DNA of 64,000 nucleotides from Orychophragmus violaceus (Eukaryota; Streptophyta; Magnoliopsida; Brassicales; Brassicaceae), in assembly GCA_030180135.1 (NCBI GenBank), contig CM058231.1, positions 50,726,235 through 50,790,234 on the forward strand. The letters run 5' to 3'. The notes beneath the pieces were generated by a model. It searched no databases. It worked only from the letters and a program-made list of their open reading frames with translations, and had not been told where the DNA came from. Of the stretch, positions 1 through 10,492 are shown piece by piece. The position numbers were made by a program, and so were the translations under genes. The stretch's first letter is position 1; every line of letters starts with the position of its first letter.

Positions 1-851
1 CACAGGACATTCCCAACAATCTCCCGATTGTACTGGAATCCTACATTCCCTAATCCTTTTGTCTCAATATCTCGATCTGGCATAAGGCAAGATGCGTGTC
101 ATCCTTATATAGCCAGACCATGTTTATCGGAACAGATTTGATACTGACAATTCAAACGACTTGGGCAAGTCCGTTTGGGAATGGCCATTCTCTTACCAGC
201 TATCAAATCTCCGATTGGCCTAGAGATATTACCTCCGTTAAACGGCAGGGACAAATCCCATCTTGTTCCATCACTATGAACTACACAATTCATAATACAC
301 CCAACCAAGGTCCGTATAGCTCCCAGTTACGAAACAGCGTTAGACAATGATCAAAGCGTATTACTCCATGTGCAGCCACATGCATGCGAACTCAGGTCTA
401 AGGACTATACTCTATAGTCGTATATGAGAACCTCTTTTGACACAGATATTAATATCTTGTAGAGTTCTCATCAGCGGGCCATGTCCGGTCATATGTTCCC
501 CTACATATACCTATGTGTCGACTTTGATGCCGCGCATCTATGACCCCTCGAAACTTGGTCATAAGTCTCAACACAATCTAGTCTCAAGTGGTTGTTGGTG
601 TTCCAATTCAACAACCTTCGACTATGGACACTATGATTTATGTCATTTCGTTAAATATGGGGTTTCAGGATCAAGTCTACTCATGTACTTCGATGGCCCA
701 TATATAATGACATGAATCATTTTGGAACGATTATTTTATATCACAGTTAAAAATAATCCAGAAATAAAATTTCATTAACATTTAAAATGTTTACATGAAC
801 CAATCAAAATAACTAAAACAAAAGCCCTCACAACTCCCACTCAAAAAGAGA
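1..851 (-). other. Copia family A 3' region between pol stop and 3' LTR, with second PPT-like copy
   Basis: This stretch of about 0.85 kb lies downstream of the RNase H stop in the element's sense. It is almost the same as 10450-11180 of element 2 and clearly related to 23130-23966 and 53957-54808 of family B. Positions 3-45 are one copy of a 43-bp unit that carries the first bases of the LTR plus the PPT. Short ORFs on either strand have no recognisable domain. I regard it as non-coding sequence or a relic, not a gene. Confidence 0.75.
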
Positions 852-2354
852 TTACATTTGAATATCTCTAATTCCTACAGCAGCAGTATGCAACTCGTGC
901 TTAGGTCTCGGGAGTGGCTTTGTCAACGGGTCAGCCACGTTCTCATCAGTGGGAACTCTGCTGACCATCACTTCACCTCTATTCACTATATCACGAATCA
1001 GGTGATACCTTCTCATAATGTGTTTGGATTTCTGATGATGTCTCGGTTCCTTGGCTTGAGCAATTGCACCATTGTTGTCACAATACAGTGCCAAAGGCTC
1101 AGTGGCATTAGGGAATACACCGAGTTCAATCAAGAAGTTCCTAATCCAAACTCCTTCCTTCGCAGCTTCTGAAGCAGCGATGTATTCAGCTTCAGTTGTG
1201 GAATCTGCCACGGTGCTCTGCTTGGAGCTCTTCCAACTTACTGCACCGCCATTCAGACAGAAGATGTAGCCAGACTGTGACCGGAAATCATCTTTATCTG
1301 TCTGAAAACTTGCATCCGTGAATCCACTGATTTCAAGCACTTCACTTCCTCCGTAAACCAAGAACTTATCCTTAGTATTCCTCAAATACTTCAGGATATT
1401 CTTTACGGCAATCCAGTGACTCTCACCTGGATTAGACTGGTACCTACTCGTCATGCTTAGTGCATAAGCAACATCAGGACGAGTACAGATCATGGCATAC
1501 ATGATAGATCCTATAGCCGAAGCATAAGGAATCCTACTCATGCGCTTAAGCTCATCAGGTGTCTTAGGACACTGATCCTTGCTTAGTGCAGCACCATGTA
1601 TCATTGGCGTGAACCCCTTCTTGGATTTATCCATTCCGAATCGATGCAGGACTTTATCTATGTAAGCATCTTGACAAAGTCCAATCAGCTTTTTAGATCT
1701 GTCTCTAAAGATTCGGATTCCAAGAACATACGCGGCTTCACCCATGTCCTTCATGGAAAAACAACTTCCCAGCCAGTCTTTAACAGACTTCAGCATTGGA
1801 ATATCATTTCCAAGAAGCAATATGTCGTCGACAAATAGGATAAGAAACGCCACTTTGCTCCCACTAGTTTTCTTATACACACATTGTTCCTCTTGGTTTC
1901 TGATGAAGTCAAAGTTCTTTATTGCTTCATCAAAACGAAGATTCCAACTCCTCGATGCTTGCTTCAATCCATAAATGGATTTTTGAAGCTTGCATACTTT
2001 CCCAGCATTCTTAGGATCAATGTAACCGTCAGGTTGTGTCATATACACATCCTCCTCCAAGATACCATTCAGGAAGGCGGTTTTCACATCCATCTGCCAA
2101 ATCTCATAGTCATAATAAGCGGCAGTCGCTAGGAGAATCCGAATTGATTTCATCATAGCCACTGGTGAATAGGTTTCATCATAGTCTATACCATGAATTT
2201 GCTTGAAACCTTTTGCCACCAACCTGGCCTTGTAAATCTGGACATTTCCATCCATGTCAATCTTCTTCTTGAAGATCCATTTACACTCGATGGCTTTTGC
2301 ACCAGCAGGTAAATCAACCAGTGAAAACACTAGGTTAGTAGACATGGAGTCCAT
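852..2354 (-). CDS. pol: Copia element 1 reverse transcriptase-RNase H (C-terminal half of pol, after an in-frame stop)
   Basis: Reverse transcriptase (PF07727 family) and RNase H of a Copia polyprotein, which would copy element RNA into cDNA in virus-like particles. Visible motifs by residue of this ORF: QMDVKTAFLNG (first catalytic Asp about 89), LFVDDILLLGND (Asp-Asp about 176-177), the SKQSTVADSTTEAEYIAA block of RNase H (about 377-394), CDNNGAIAQA (about 425), and the usual C-terminal KHI...ADPLTKPLP segment. The Met at 2352-2354 is an internal codon of the ancestral polyprotein. The reading frame is the same as that of the upstream ORF and is separated from it only by TAA at 2361-2363. 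Element 4 has a sense codon there. Without readthrough, this half would not be made. Confidence 0.92.
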   Translation of the reverse strand: MDSMSTNLVFSLVDLPAGAKAIECKWIFKKKIDMDGNVQIYKARLVAKGFKQIHGIDYDETYSPVAMMKSIRILLATAAYYDYEIWQMDVKTAFLNGILEEDVYMTQPDGYIDPKNAGKVCKLQKSIYGLKQASRSWNLRFDEAIKNFDFIRNQEEQCVYKKTSGSKVAFLILFVDDILLLGNDIPMLKSVKDWLGSCFSMKDMGEAAYVLGIRIFRDRSKKLIGLCQDAYIDKVLHRFGMDKSKKGFTPMIHGAALSKDQCPKTPDELKRMSRIPYASAIGSIMYAMICTRPDVAYALSMTSRYQSNPGESHWIAVKNILKYLRNTKDKFLVYGGSEVLEISGFTDASFQTDKDDFRSQSGYIFCLNGGAVSWKSSKQSTVADSTTEAEYIAASEAAKEGVWIRNFLIELGVFPNATEPLALYCDNNGAIAQAKEPRHHQKSKHIMRRYHLIRDIVNRGEVMVSRVPTDENVADPLTKPLPRPKHELHTAAVGIRDIQM

Positions 2355-2360
2355 CTCGGA

Positions 2361-4811
2361 TTATGTGGCTTCACGCCACTTTAAGGAGTCAGGGCCCATC
2401 ATGGCTTCTGCAAAGTTCGAGGGTTCATCACCGTCAATGATCAAAAGATCATGGCAATTAGTCACGAGAAATCCCTGATATCTATCAGGTTCGTGACGGA
2501 TCCTTCCGGATCTTCGAACTTCAGGTACTGCAGGTTCAGGTTCTATTACAACTTCATGTAATTCATCCTGCTGTTCTTCCTCATTAGGTTGAACAGGTTC
2601 CTGTCCTTCTTGAATTTCATCAAGTTGTACCTTACTCCCACTATCTTTTCTAGAGAGAAACTCCCTTTCAAGAAAAGTGCAATCCCGAGCAACAAAGATT
2701 TTGTTCTCGGATCGCAGATAGAAGTAATAAGCCTTGGTATCCCTAGGATAACCAATGAAGTAGCATTTGTCAGATTTTGGTGTAAGCTTGTCTGAGATTA
2801 ATCTTTTGACATAGGCTTCACAACCCCAAATTCTGAGAAAAGACATTGCTGGAGCTTTTCCAGTCCATATCTCATATGGTGTCTTTGCTACTGCTTTTGA
2901 TGGCACTCTGTTCAGTGTGAACGTTGCGGTGAGCAAAGCATATCCCCAAAGGGATATAGGAAGGTCTGTGTGACTCATCATGGATCGGACCATATCTAAC
3001 AATGTCCGATTCCTTCTCTCAGACACACCATTCCACTGAGGTGTTCCAGGAGGTGTGAGTTGGGAGATAATCCCACACTCACTCAGATGATCACGAAATT
3101 CCTGGCTCAAGTATTCTCCTCCTCGGTCCGACCGAAGAGCCTTAATACTTTTACCAAGCTGGTTTTGTACTTCATTCTGGAATTCTTTGAACTTTTCAAA
3201 GGTTTCCGACTTATGTTTCATCAAGTAGACATATCCATATCTACTGAAATCATCAGTGAATGTAATGAAGTACTGAAAGTTTCCTCTAGCACTTGTGGAC
3301 ATTGGGCCACACACGTCAGTATGTATCAGGCCCAATAGTTCACTGGCCCTTTCTGTGGGTTTATTGAAAGGGGCCCGTGTCATTTTGCCCATTAGACAAG
3401 ATTCGCATTGCTCACAAGACTCAAAATCAAATGAGCCCAAGAGTCCATTTGAATGGAGCCTCTTGACGTGTTTCTCACTAATGTGCCCCAAACGACAATG
3501 CCAGAGAAACGTTTCATTTTCTTCGTTAGATTTGAACCGTTTTGTATCTATGTTATATACTGGAGCAGATTGATCCAGCATGTACAGCCCATTTATAAGA
3601 GGGGCACAGCCATAGAACATATCATTGAGATTAAAGGAACACAATTTATTCTTAATAGAAAAATCAAATCCTTGCAAATCCAACAATGAAACTGAAATGA
3701 TATTTCTGCTTATAGCAGGTACAAAATAACAATTCTCAAGTTCTAAAATCAATCCAGAAGGTAAAGACAACAAATAAGTGCCAACGGCCAGTGCTGGAAC
3801 CTTCGCTCCATTGCCAACCCGCAACTCTACTTGCCCTTGCTTCAACCTTCTACTGTTGCTGAGCGCCTGCATATTAGTACAAATATGAGCCCCACATCCA
3901 GTATCTAATACCCAAGTGGTATTATCAGAAGTAGTAGTATTTACTTCAATAACAAAAATACCTGAAGATTTAGTCTCGAAAGACTTCTTCTTCTTCAGAC
4001 TTTCCTGGTATTTCTTACAGTCCCTGCGGTAATGCCCTGCCTCTTTACAAAAGTGACAGATATCAGAAGGCCCAGCTTTAGACACGGGCTTGGGCTTGGC
4101 CTTTTCATTGCTGACTACCTTGCCCTTTCCCTTGTCTGCAGCGGATTTCTTAAAACCCTTGCCCTTCTGCACCATGAGTACGGACGACTCCTTGGTCTTC
4201 TTCAAATTCGGTTCTGCAGTCTTGAGCATACCATGTAGCTCAGGCAAAGTCTTTATCAACCCATGCATATTATAGTTCAAAATGAACTGGTCATATGCAG
4301 GAGTAAGAGACTGCAGAACGATATCACAAGCAAGCTCTTGGCTTATAGGACAGTCAAGCCTAGTCAAATGATCGAGATAACCCATCATTTTCAGAACATG
4401 TGGACTCACTGCTGCATCCTTAGCCATTTTACAGTCCAAGAGATTCTTAACAGTTTGGAATCTCTCTGTACGAGCCTGCTCCTGAAACAACGCTTTCAGA
4501 TTTGCCATCAGCTCCATGGGACAAGTCAGGCCTTCCCACTGCATCTGCAGCTCGGGAGCCATTGTCGCCAACATCAGGCAAATCACGTCATTAGCATCTG
4601 AAGAATGCGTATCCCAAGCATTCTTCACAGCTTGTGCGGCATTATTCGCAGGTCTAGGAGAGAGAGCTCTTTCAAGGACATAAGCCTTCTTCTCCTGCCT
4701 GAGCACAAGTCTCAGGTTCCTGGACCAGTTCAGGAAGTTTGATCCGTTCAGTTTGTCCTTCTCAAGGGCAGACCGGATCGAGAAAGTGTTTTGAGTTGTT
4801 GTGCTTGACAT
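2361..4811 (-). CDS. gag-pol: Copia element 1 gag-protease-integrase polyprotein
   Basis: 816-residue N-terminal part of a Copia polyprotein. Domains in order: Gag core (about 10-210), a basic linker, CCHC zinc knuckle CHFCKEAGHYRRDC (252-265), aspartic protease with VLDTGCGAHI (catalytic Asp about 303), integrase zinc-binding region with His at about 438 and 443 and Cys at 466-472 (GAG pre-integrase and HHCC), and integrase core with HTDVCGP (Asp 499), RSDRGGEY (Asp 562) and NGVSERRN (Glu 598). All catalytic residues are present. The ORF ends at TAA (2361-2363), a nonsense mutation relative to element 4, after which the frame continues into RT-RNase H. ATG at 4809-4811 matches the gag starts of elements 2 and 3. 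Confidence 0.94.
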   Translation of the reverse strand: MSSTTTQNTFSIRSALEKDKLNGSNFLNWSRNLRLVLRQEKKAYVLERALSPRPANNAAQAVKNAWDTHSSDANDVICLMLATMAPELQMQWEGLTCPMELMANLKALFQEQARTERFQTVKNLLDCKMAKDAAVSPHVLKMMGYLDHLTRLDCPISQELACDIVLQSLTPAYDQFILNYNMHGLIKTLPELHGMLKTAEPNLKKTKESSVLMVQKGKGFKKSAADKGKGKVVSNEKAKPKPVSKAGPSDICHFCKEAGHYRRDCKKYQESLKKKKSFETKSSGIFVIEVNTTTSDNTTWVLDTGCGAHICTNMQALSNSRRLKQGQVELRVGNGAKVPALAVGTYLLSLPSGLILELENCYFVPAISRNIISVSLLDLQGFDFSIKNKLCSFNLNDMFYGCAPLINGLYMLDQSAPVYNIDTKRFKSNEENETFLWHCRLGHISEKHVKRLHSNGLLGSFDFESCEQCESCLMGKMTRAPFNKPTERASELLGLIHTDVCGPMSTSARGNFQYFITFTDDFSRYGYVYLMKHKSETFEKFKEFQNEVQNQLGKSIKALRSDRGGEYLSQEFRDHLSECGIISQLTPPGTPQWNGVSERRNRTLLDMVRSMMSHTDLPISLWGYALLTATFTLNRVPSKAVAKTPYEIWTGKAPAMSFLRIWGCEAYVKRLISDKLTPKSDKCYFIGYPRDTKAYYFYLRSENKIFVARDCTFLEREFLSRKDSGSKVQLDEIQEGQEPVQPNEEEQQDELHEVVIEPEPAVPEVRRSGRIRHEPDRYQGFLVTNCHDLLIIDGDEPSNFAEAMMGPDSLKWREAT

Positions 4812-6401
4812 AGCTGAAAATATGAGACAATAGAGATTTAGTTATTAAGTTCATAAAAGAGTAATCTTAACAACTTATAAGAAAACTCGCATTGTATTCA
4901 AAATTTCTTTGTTTAACCTCATAAGAATACAATGATTCCGAGACCCATGTTCAGCTAAATCCAAAGTGGGCCACTGGCCGTCACCCGGAATTAGCTTTAC
5001 TTGGTAAGCATACACACAGCTAGTTATATCTCATATAACTCTCGGTTGTGAATTGGACCCGAGGCCCAAATTCACCAGATGTCTCAAGGCTCGGGACTCC
5101 CGATGGCCCAGTCAAGGAAACCAATCTCTTACAGCCAAATAATCACTAAAATCTGGGACTCCCAATGAAATTAGTGACTATATACTACTTTACTTACGCG
5201 AAAACAGACACCTCACACTGTAAGCCATATCTGTAATCGAATAAGCGTTAAGTAGCTGACAAGATTGGAAAGACATCCAAGCTTGATATTGTTTTTGAGG
5301 ATTTTAAGTTTTATTTCCAAAAATAGAAGATTACTATTTTGGGAAACTTTCTTATTTTAGAAACTTTCTAAAATTAGTAACTTACTAAAAATAGAAATTT
5401 CTAATTTAATATTTTATTAAATATTTTGGGTTGGGTCACAAATTATAGGCCCAATTCTTGGCCCAAGACCATAGAATTCCAGCTGGCCCAATAATTTGAC
5501 ATAACCGATCCGGTTTATTAATTCTGGTCCAAGACCAAATTAACTATCAAAACCATCGGTTATTTACTAAACCAGACCAGCTCTAAATTATTTGGTCCAA
5601 CCAAATCAAACTTAGACCAGCCTTCGGTTTAGGTTAAAATTCAATTTTGAATTTCAATCCGGTTTAACCAGAAATTAAATAATACCATGTATTAAATAAT
5701 TTCCAGCAAACCGCGATTCGGGTTAACCGCTTGAACCACCAATTAAATTGGATCGGTTCAGTTAAATCCAAAACCGGGAAGAAACACCTAGTGTTTTAGC
5801 CAATTTGATTTAACTTGCGGTTTAACGCTTTAAACACACAATTAACCGCCAATTAAATGGACCGGTTTAATCGGTGTGGTTTTGAACAACGAACCGCGAA
5901 GCTCGGTTTAACCGATTGACTATTCGCGGGACGTAAAATTTAATGGGCCAAACAATCGGATCCAAGATCCAACTCGGCCCATTAACGCAATTTGTGGGCC
6001 CATGTTCATCCGAGGCCCATGATCCAACAGGCGCAACATGCGCTTGCTCACGATCGTTTACGATCGATCATCGCATCGATCACGCTCGGCTCGGTTACAC
6101 GGCACACGCATCGCACCTTGCCTCACGATCGTAAGATCGATCTCGGCCAATATCACGCGGCCCATGCTACTCAGCCTTACGGCTCAAGCAATATCACACG
6201 GTTATTGCGATCGAAGGCATCATGCGATTAGGGTTTATATAATAGAATGTGCTATTCTATTATTAATGAGATCATTCGGCCAAGACAAAATCAAGCAGCC
6301 GATTTAGGGTTTAAAAGTTTTTTTAATCAATTTTAGCATAATTGATTCTCTAAACAATTAAACAGCCCTATGATCCAAATTACAAGAAACTAATGACCTT
6401 A
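4812..6401 (-). other. Copia family A 5' leader (untranslated)
   Basis: About 1.6 kb between PBS and gag, unusually long for Copia. No coding domain is seen. It is close to the leader of element 2 (14704-16340), except that the PBS-proximal part (about 5940-6340) diverges strongly. That part is rich in CGATCG/GATCGATC and differs in arrangement in every copy. The middle part is dense in CCGGTTTA/TAAACCG-type motifs. Confidence 0.8.
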
Positions 6402-6413
6402 GCTCTGATACCA
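6402..6413 (-). other. Primer binding site, iMet-tRNA type
   Basis: On the minus strand this reads TGGTATCAGAGC, the standard plant Copia PBS complementary to the initiator-Met tRNA 3' end. It lies one base inside the LTR. Confidence 0.95.
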
Positions 6414-6414
6414 C

Positions 6415-7089
6415 TGATGGATTATAGTGTTTGTTCAAGGTTTAATTCCAAATTACAACCTAACACATAATCTTAAACAGATCTAGGTTACTTGCAAAAC
6501 GAATCATAAATCAAACCTGTGACATTACCTTTTGCAGCGGATTATTGATGGTAATGACAAGATCAGCTAGAACAGATGGTAACACCTATTCCTCCTTGAG
6601 TATCCACACTCTTACAAGCAAGGGATGGCTGCTAGACCAAAGTGATGGATCAGATCAGAGAGAGAGGTTAGAGAGAGAGATGAAAATCGCGGCTGCAAGG
6701 GAGAAGAATGGCGTGAGCTATTCTTCCTTAGGGTTTCAAATCCTTTTACTCTCATTAATGGGCCCAAGTCATTAGACTAATGGCTCATTAATCTTTTGGG
6801 CCCAAGACACAAATCAGACAAAAGCCTGTATTTTGTCGGGCCCAATTCTCTGATCTAATACAGTAAATGCCATTGCATCTTACCGTATTAATTCCATTTA
6901 ACTTTCCCGTTAGCTATGGTGTGTGACCCTTCGGGATCATACAATACTGGTAATAAGTCCTAAACTTATAGATCAAGAGCGGACTCTAGCAAGCCATCAT
7001 GATCACCCAGTATTTATGACTTATGTCTGATCTCGACACTTATCATACTTTCTAGAGATAGTACGGTAGATTTCAGGACATTCCCAACA
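6415..7089 (-). repeat. Element 1 5' LTR (family A, 675 bp)
   Basis: On the minus strand it starts TGTTGGGAATGTCC and ends in CA. It matches the 685-bp LTRs of element 2. It contains GGGCCCAA tracts and a purine-rich GAGAGAGA segment. No convincing TATA box was recognised. Confidence 0.93.
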
Positions 7090-8524
7090 CACCCCCAGAG
7101 ACAAGATCTAGGGCTCCTCCATCGTTTGGTGTTGAAGGTAATCCCGAAAACCTTTTTTTCATATCTGATTCTTCCTAACGCGAACACTAAAAACCTCGTA
7201 TCTTTCTGACCGTGAGGAATCTGGGAAATTCGAGACCTCCATCGCGTTCCTCTCGACGAGACGAAGCCTTAGCCGTCAACCTCGCCTCCATCCGGCTCCG
7301 GACGCGCCCGTACGCGCCAGTAAAAGACCCGCGTGAGGATCTGACGCGCCGCATTCGCCGGAGTCACGCGCCGCCGCTGTCCGCCGGGAGCCACTGCCGT
7401 CTGCCGCCGACCGAAGCCGTCACCTATCGCCGGAGCCGCCGCCGAGTCAACTCGGCCGGCGACCAAGTCAACTCGGTTGACCGGGTTGGGTCAGCGTTGA
7501 CCGGGTCGGACCGTTGACCGTTGACCGGCCCAGTCTGGTTCGGTTTATTTTGGTTTAATCCGGTTTTCTAATTTCAATTCTTAATTTCAATTTTGATTTC
7601 AAATCCCGGTTTAGGTCGGTTAGCTGGTTGAACTGGTTATTTTCAATTGATCATAACTAGCTCATCCTAAGCCCGATTTGAGCAAAACGAAATCCTAATC
7701 CACTCGAATTTTCCTGCTCTTTCCAGATCCAATGTCCGTTCGGGATAATGGGGCTTCTAAATTACGTTTTGCCCCTTCTTTGGGCAAGGTGTGGACCAGT
7801 TGTGATCTCCCTTGCTCTATTCAATTCCGGGCGTGAGTCCTTTGTTAATACGGTCTTTCCTAGGTAGCGTAGGATAGTAAGGTACCTGATGTGATTGATT
7901 GTGGAACGTAGAATTGCTAGGATATCGCTGAGACTAAAAATGTTGATTGTACGTGACGGACATGTGTGAATAGAATTGTGGTAGGGCCCCCGAAAGGGTG
8001 TTGTGTGGCAGGGCGTGTATAACGAGTTTTGGTACGCGTCCTTGAAGTCGTCGGAAGGGGGTCTTGGCCATCCCCCAAGAGGAATAGCCGACGGGCCGAA
8101 GAGGATTGGTCGTGGGCCGGGTTGTGTGGGCCTTTGGGCTGGGAGGTGTTCATGAGTGTGAAAGCACGAGTGGACGTTAGTATTGTGTGGTGAAGCCTTC
8201 GGGCGTTATTGCAAGGTGATATTAACTTAGAATTCATTCTCGTAGTTGTGTGGCGTAAGCCGGGATTGCGGGTTCCTTAAATCTGCCCTCGCTGGGTAAT
8301 TTTGTTTGAAACAATTACTCAGTCTTCTTCCCTTTCCCTATTCCCGTTTTCTTGCAGGTCCGGATGCGGGATTGATTCGATCATGTGACGTCATTGGTGG
8401 CTTTGAACATGAAGGCGGCGCCTGGGACCTGGAACAAGTTGGGATGGCATCCCGGTTGGACCGAATTTGGTTCAACGGGTGCCTTAATGCCGCGTCCCCG
8501 GTTCGCCGGGAAACGGGTGTTACA
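7090..8524 (+). repeat. Element C1 5' LTR (right part, offset about 190 to the end)
   Basis: Remainder of a Gypsy-type LTR of about 1.6 kb. The first ~190 bp lie left of element 1, outside the window. It ends GGGTGTTACA, followed two bases later by a PBS-like TGGTGTCAGAGC. It contains a GC-rich block (about 7210-7510) and then a CGGTTT-rich AT stretch. The same block occurs at 25241, 32541 and 35909. The LTR start (TGTAATGGCCCTGG) and TATA box can be seen in the 3' LTR copies. Confidence 0.88.
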
Positions 8525-9737
8525 ATTTGGTGTCAGAGCCTAGGTTTAAATCTCCCAGCTCCGTATTGGGAGATCAGCTTCCGTTGTTTACCCAAAACCT
8601 ATGTTTTCAAACTTTTCAAAGTGTTTGCGAATTTTTTATTAAAACGGTTACTTTGCGAAAGGCTTTTTCAAGCACCAATTATATCCTTGATTGTTCTCCA
8701 CACCGGTCCTAGTCTAGATAGAACTTCTCCTTGCAGGTTGGGGCCAGTGTCTTCAAACTTAGTGGTGCTACTGCCCTTAAGATGTGTGCTGGATGTATGT
8801 CGTGATGTGTGCCGTTGAGGTGTATGTTGGGATGTATGTTGCGGTGTGCGCCTACAGGGCAGTCAGTACTATTGGGGTGAGTGTGGGGGTCATCGTCTGT
8901 TCAGAGTGTTATTCAATCAAGCGTGCGAGGGCGATCAGAACGTGGAGACGGGTGATCAGGATGTGGAGACGTTCACCGGAAAGACTACTGCGGGAGTGTA
9001 GCAGAGAGTTGCCAGAGTTACAGGAAGTTCTAGAAGAGTTGCAAGAGGCGTCAGGGAAGTTGCAAGGAGTACCGCTAGAGGTCGATGGAAAGAACGGATT
9101 GCAAGAGGTCGACGGAAAGACCGGATTGCCAGGAAGCCATAGGAAGCGGCGGATTTCGAATTGGAATAAGCGGCAAGAGTTGTTCGTGGTGTTTGGTGCA
9201 AAAGGAGCATTTGGAAACTGTCCAAATCTATTCCATGTATGGAATCTTGGAATCGGTTTGTGACATCAACTTCAATGGGTTATCGACGACTCGTTGAAAG
9301 ATTGATCAGGCTGGAAGCTGGAGGAGATCTTAGTGGCATGGCGGGCTCGAGATTCAACGGTGGAACCGGAAAGGAAACGGTTTGCCTCGGAGTTCTTTGT
9401 GGACTACTGGAGTAGCTAATGGAGCACTTCAAGAGGGAAAATAGATCACAAAAGCATTAGAAAGTGACATTGTGGCATTTGGAATTGCCTAGTCAGCTGG
9501 AATTCTTTAATTGCAAGCTCAAGTGGACAAAGCTAGTTATTGGAAATGGAAACCCAAGGGAAAAGTGTTAGGAAAACACTATGGCGGATTGGCAAGAAGC
9601 TGCAAGGGAGAGGAAAGGATGGCAAGTGTAACCAGGGAAGGAAACCCAAGGGATGGTGTTTGGAAAGCACTACATCTGGATCACAAGGTAGGAAACCTTG
9701 AGCTGAAAGTCAGATTGGAAACCGGTCTGGGAATCAG
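8525..9737 (+). mobile_element. Element C1 internal region, part 1 (non-coding Gypsy-type)
   Basis: Begins with a PBS (TGGTGTCAGAGC; TGGTATCAGAGC in copy C2). The whole C interior is only about 1.75-1.9 kb in its three pieces here and in C2, and no gag, protease, RT or integrase motif was found. A 159-codon ORF (8784-9263) has no recognisable domain and is not kept at full length in C2. The piece ends at the ATCAG target site of element 2 (9733-9737). C is best described as a large non-autonomous (LARD-like) LTR element. Confidence 0.85.
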
Positions 9738-10422
9738 TGAAGGATTATGGTGTTTGTTCAAGGTTCAATTCCCAAATTGCAACCTAGCACATAATCTTAA
9801 AACAGATCTAGGTTCTTGTAACTGAATCATAAAACCAACCTGTGACATTACCTTTTGCAGCGGATTAGAGATGGTAATGACAAGATCAGTTAGAACAGAT
9901 TAACAACCTGCTCCTCCTTCGGTATCCACACTCTTACAAGCTGGGATGGCTGCTAGACCAAAGAGATGGATCAGATCAGAAAAGAGAGAGTTAGAGCGAG
10001 GATGAGATGGTTTTCGGCCACACTAGAAATCGCAAGGAATAATGGGTTACCCAACCCTAATCGATTTCTTAATGCCTCATTAACTCTCTAATGGGCCCAA
10101 GTCTAATGACTAATGGCTCATTTATCATTTGGGCCCAAGACACAAATCAGACAAAAGCCTGCATTTTGTCTGGCCCAATTCTCTGATCCAATACAGTAAA
10201 TGCCATTGCATCTTACTGTATTAATTCCATTTAACTTTCCCGTTAGCTATGGTGTGTGACCCTTCGGGATCATACAATACTGGTAATAAGTCCTAAACTT
10301 ATAGATCAAGAGCGGACTCTAGCAAGCCATCATGATCACCCAGTATTTATGACTTATGTCTGATCTCGACACTTATCATACTTTCTAGAGATAGTACGGT
10401 AGATTTCAGGACATTCCCAACA
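9738..10422 (-). repeat. Element 2 3' LTR (685 bp)
   Basis: Minus strand TGTTGGGAATGTCC to TTCA, the same length as the right LTR. It abuts the PPT (minus strand AAGTGGGAGAT) at 10423-10434. Confidence 0.95.
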
Positions 10423-10492
10423 ATCTCCCACTTGTACTGGAATCCTACACAGGACATTCCCAACAATCTCCCGATTGTACTAGAATCCTACA
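10407..10492 (-). repeat. 43-bp tandem duplication of PPT plus LTR head
   Basis: Two 43-bp units (10407-10449 and 10450-10492) each contain the first 16 or so bases of the LTR joined to the PPT and the following bases. The inner copy has CGGGAGAT instead of GTGGGAGAT. The same inner copy begins at position 3 of the window in element 1. Confidence 0.9.

Larger units (their letters stand above)
1..7089 (-). mobile_element. Copia LTR retrotransposon, element 1 (LTR family A), left LTR outside window
   Basis: Minus-strand Ty1/Copia element in the order 5' LTR (right end), iMet-type PBS, long leader, gag-PR-IN-RT-RNase H, and a 0.85-kb 3' region. Position 1 lies inside a PPT/LTR-head duplication (compare element 2), so the missing 3' LTR should begin only a few tens of bases left of the window. 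It is inserted in the 5' LTR of element C1. The first five host bases on the right are CACCC (7090-7094). The uninterrupted site is visible in the two C 3' LTRs near 25120 and 35788. It is the least damaged autonomous-type element here, with one nonsense codon. Confidence 0.93.

Noticed and set aside
96..715. Plus-strand ORFs of 84 and 92 codons repeated at 10543-11162
   Set aside because: They lie antisense in the Copia 3' region and are alike only because the two elements are nearly identical there. Family B copies do not keep both frames.
6402..6413. Possible tRNA-related gene from the TGGTATCAGAGC match
   Set aside because: Only a 12-base PBS is present. There is no cloverleaf around it.
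7212..7517. Arg/Pro-rich ORF in the C LTR, similar at 25241, 32541 and 35909
   Set aside because: It starts without ATG in all copies and the frame length varies (92 to 110 codons). Listed only as a GC-rich block.
8784..9263. 159-codon ORF in element C1 with Leu/Glu-rich middle part
   Set aside because: The first half is low-complexity (MYVGMYVAV-like) and is altered in C2, and the frame is not kept at full length. No domain seen.
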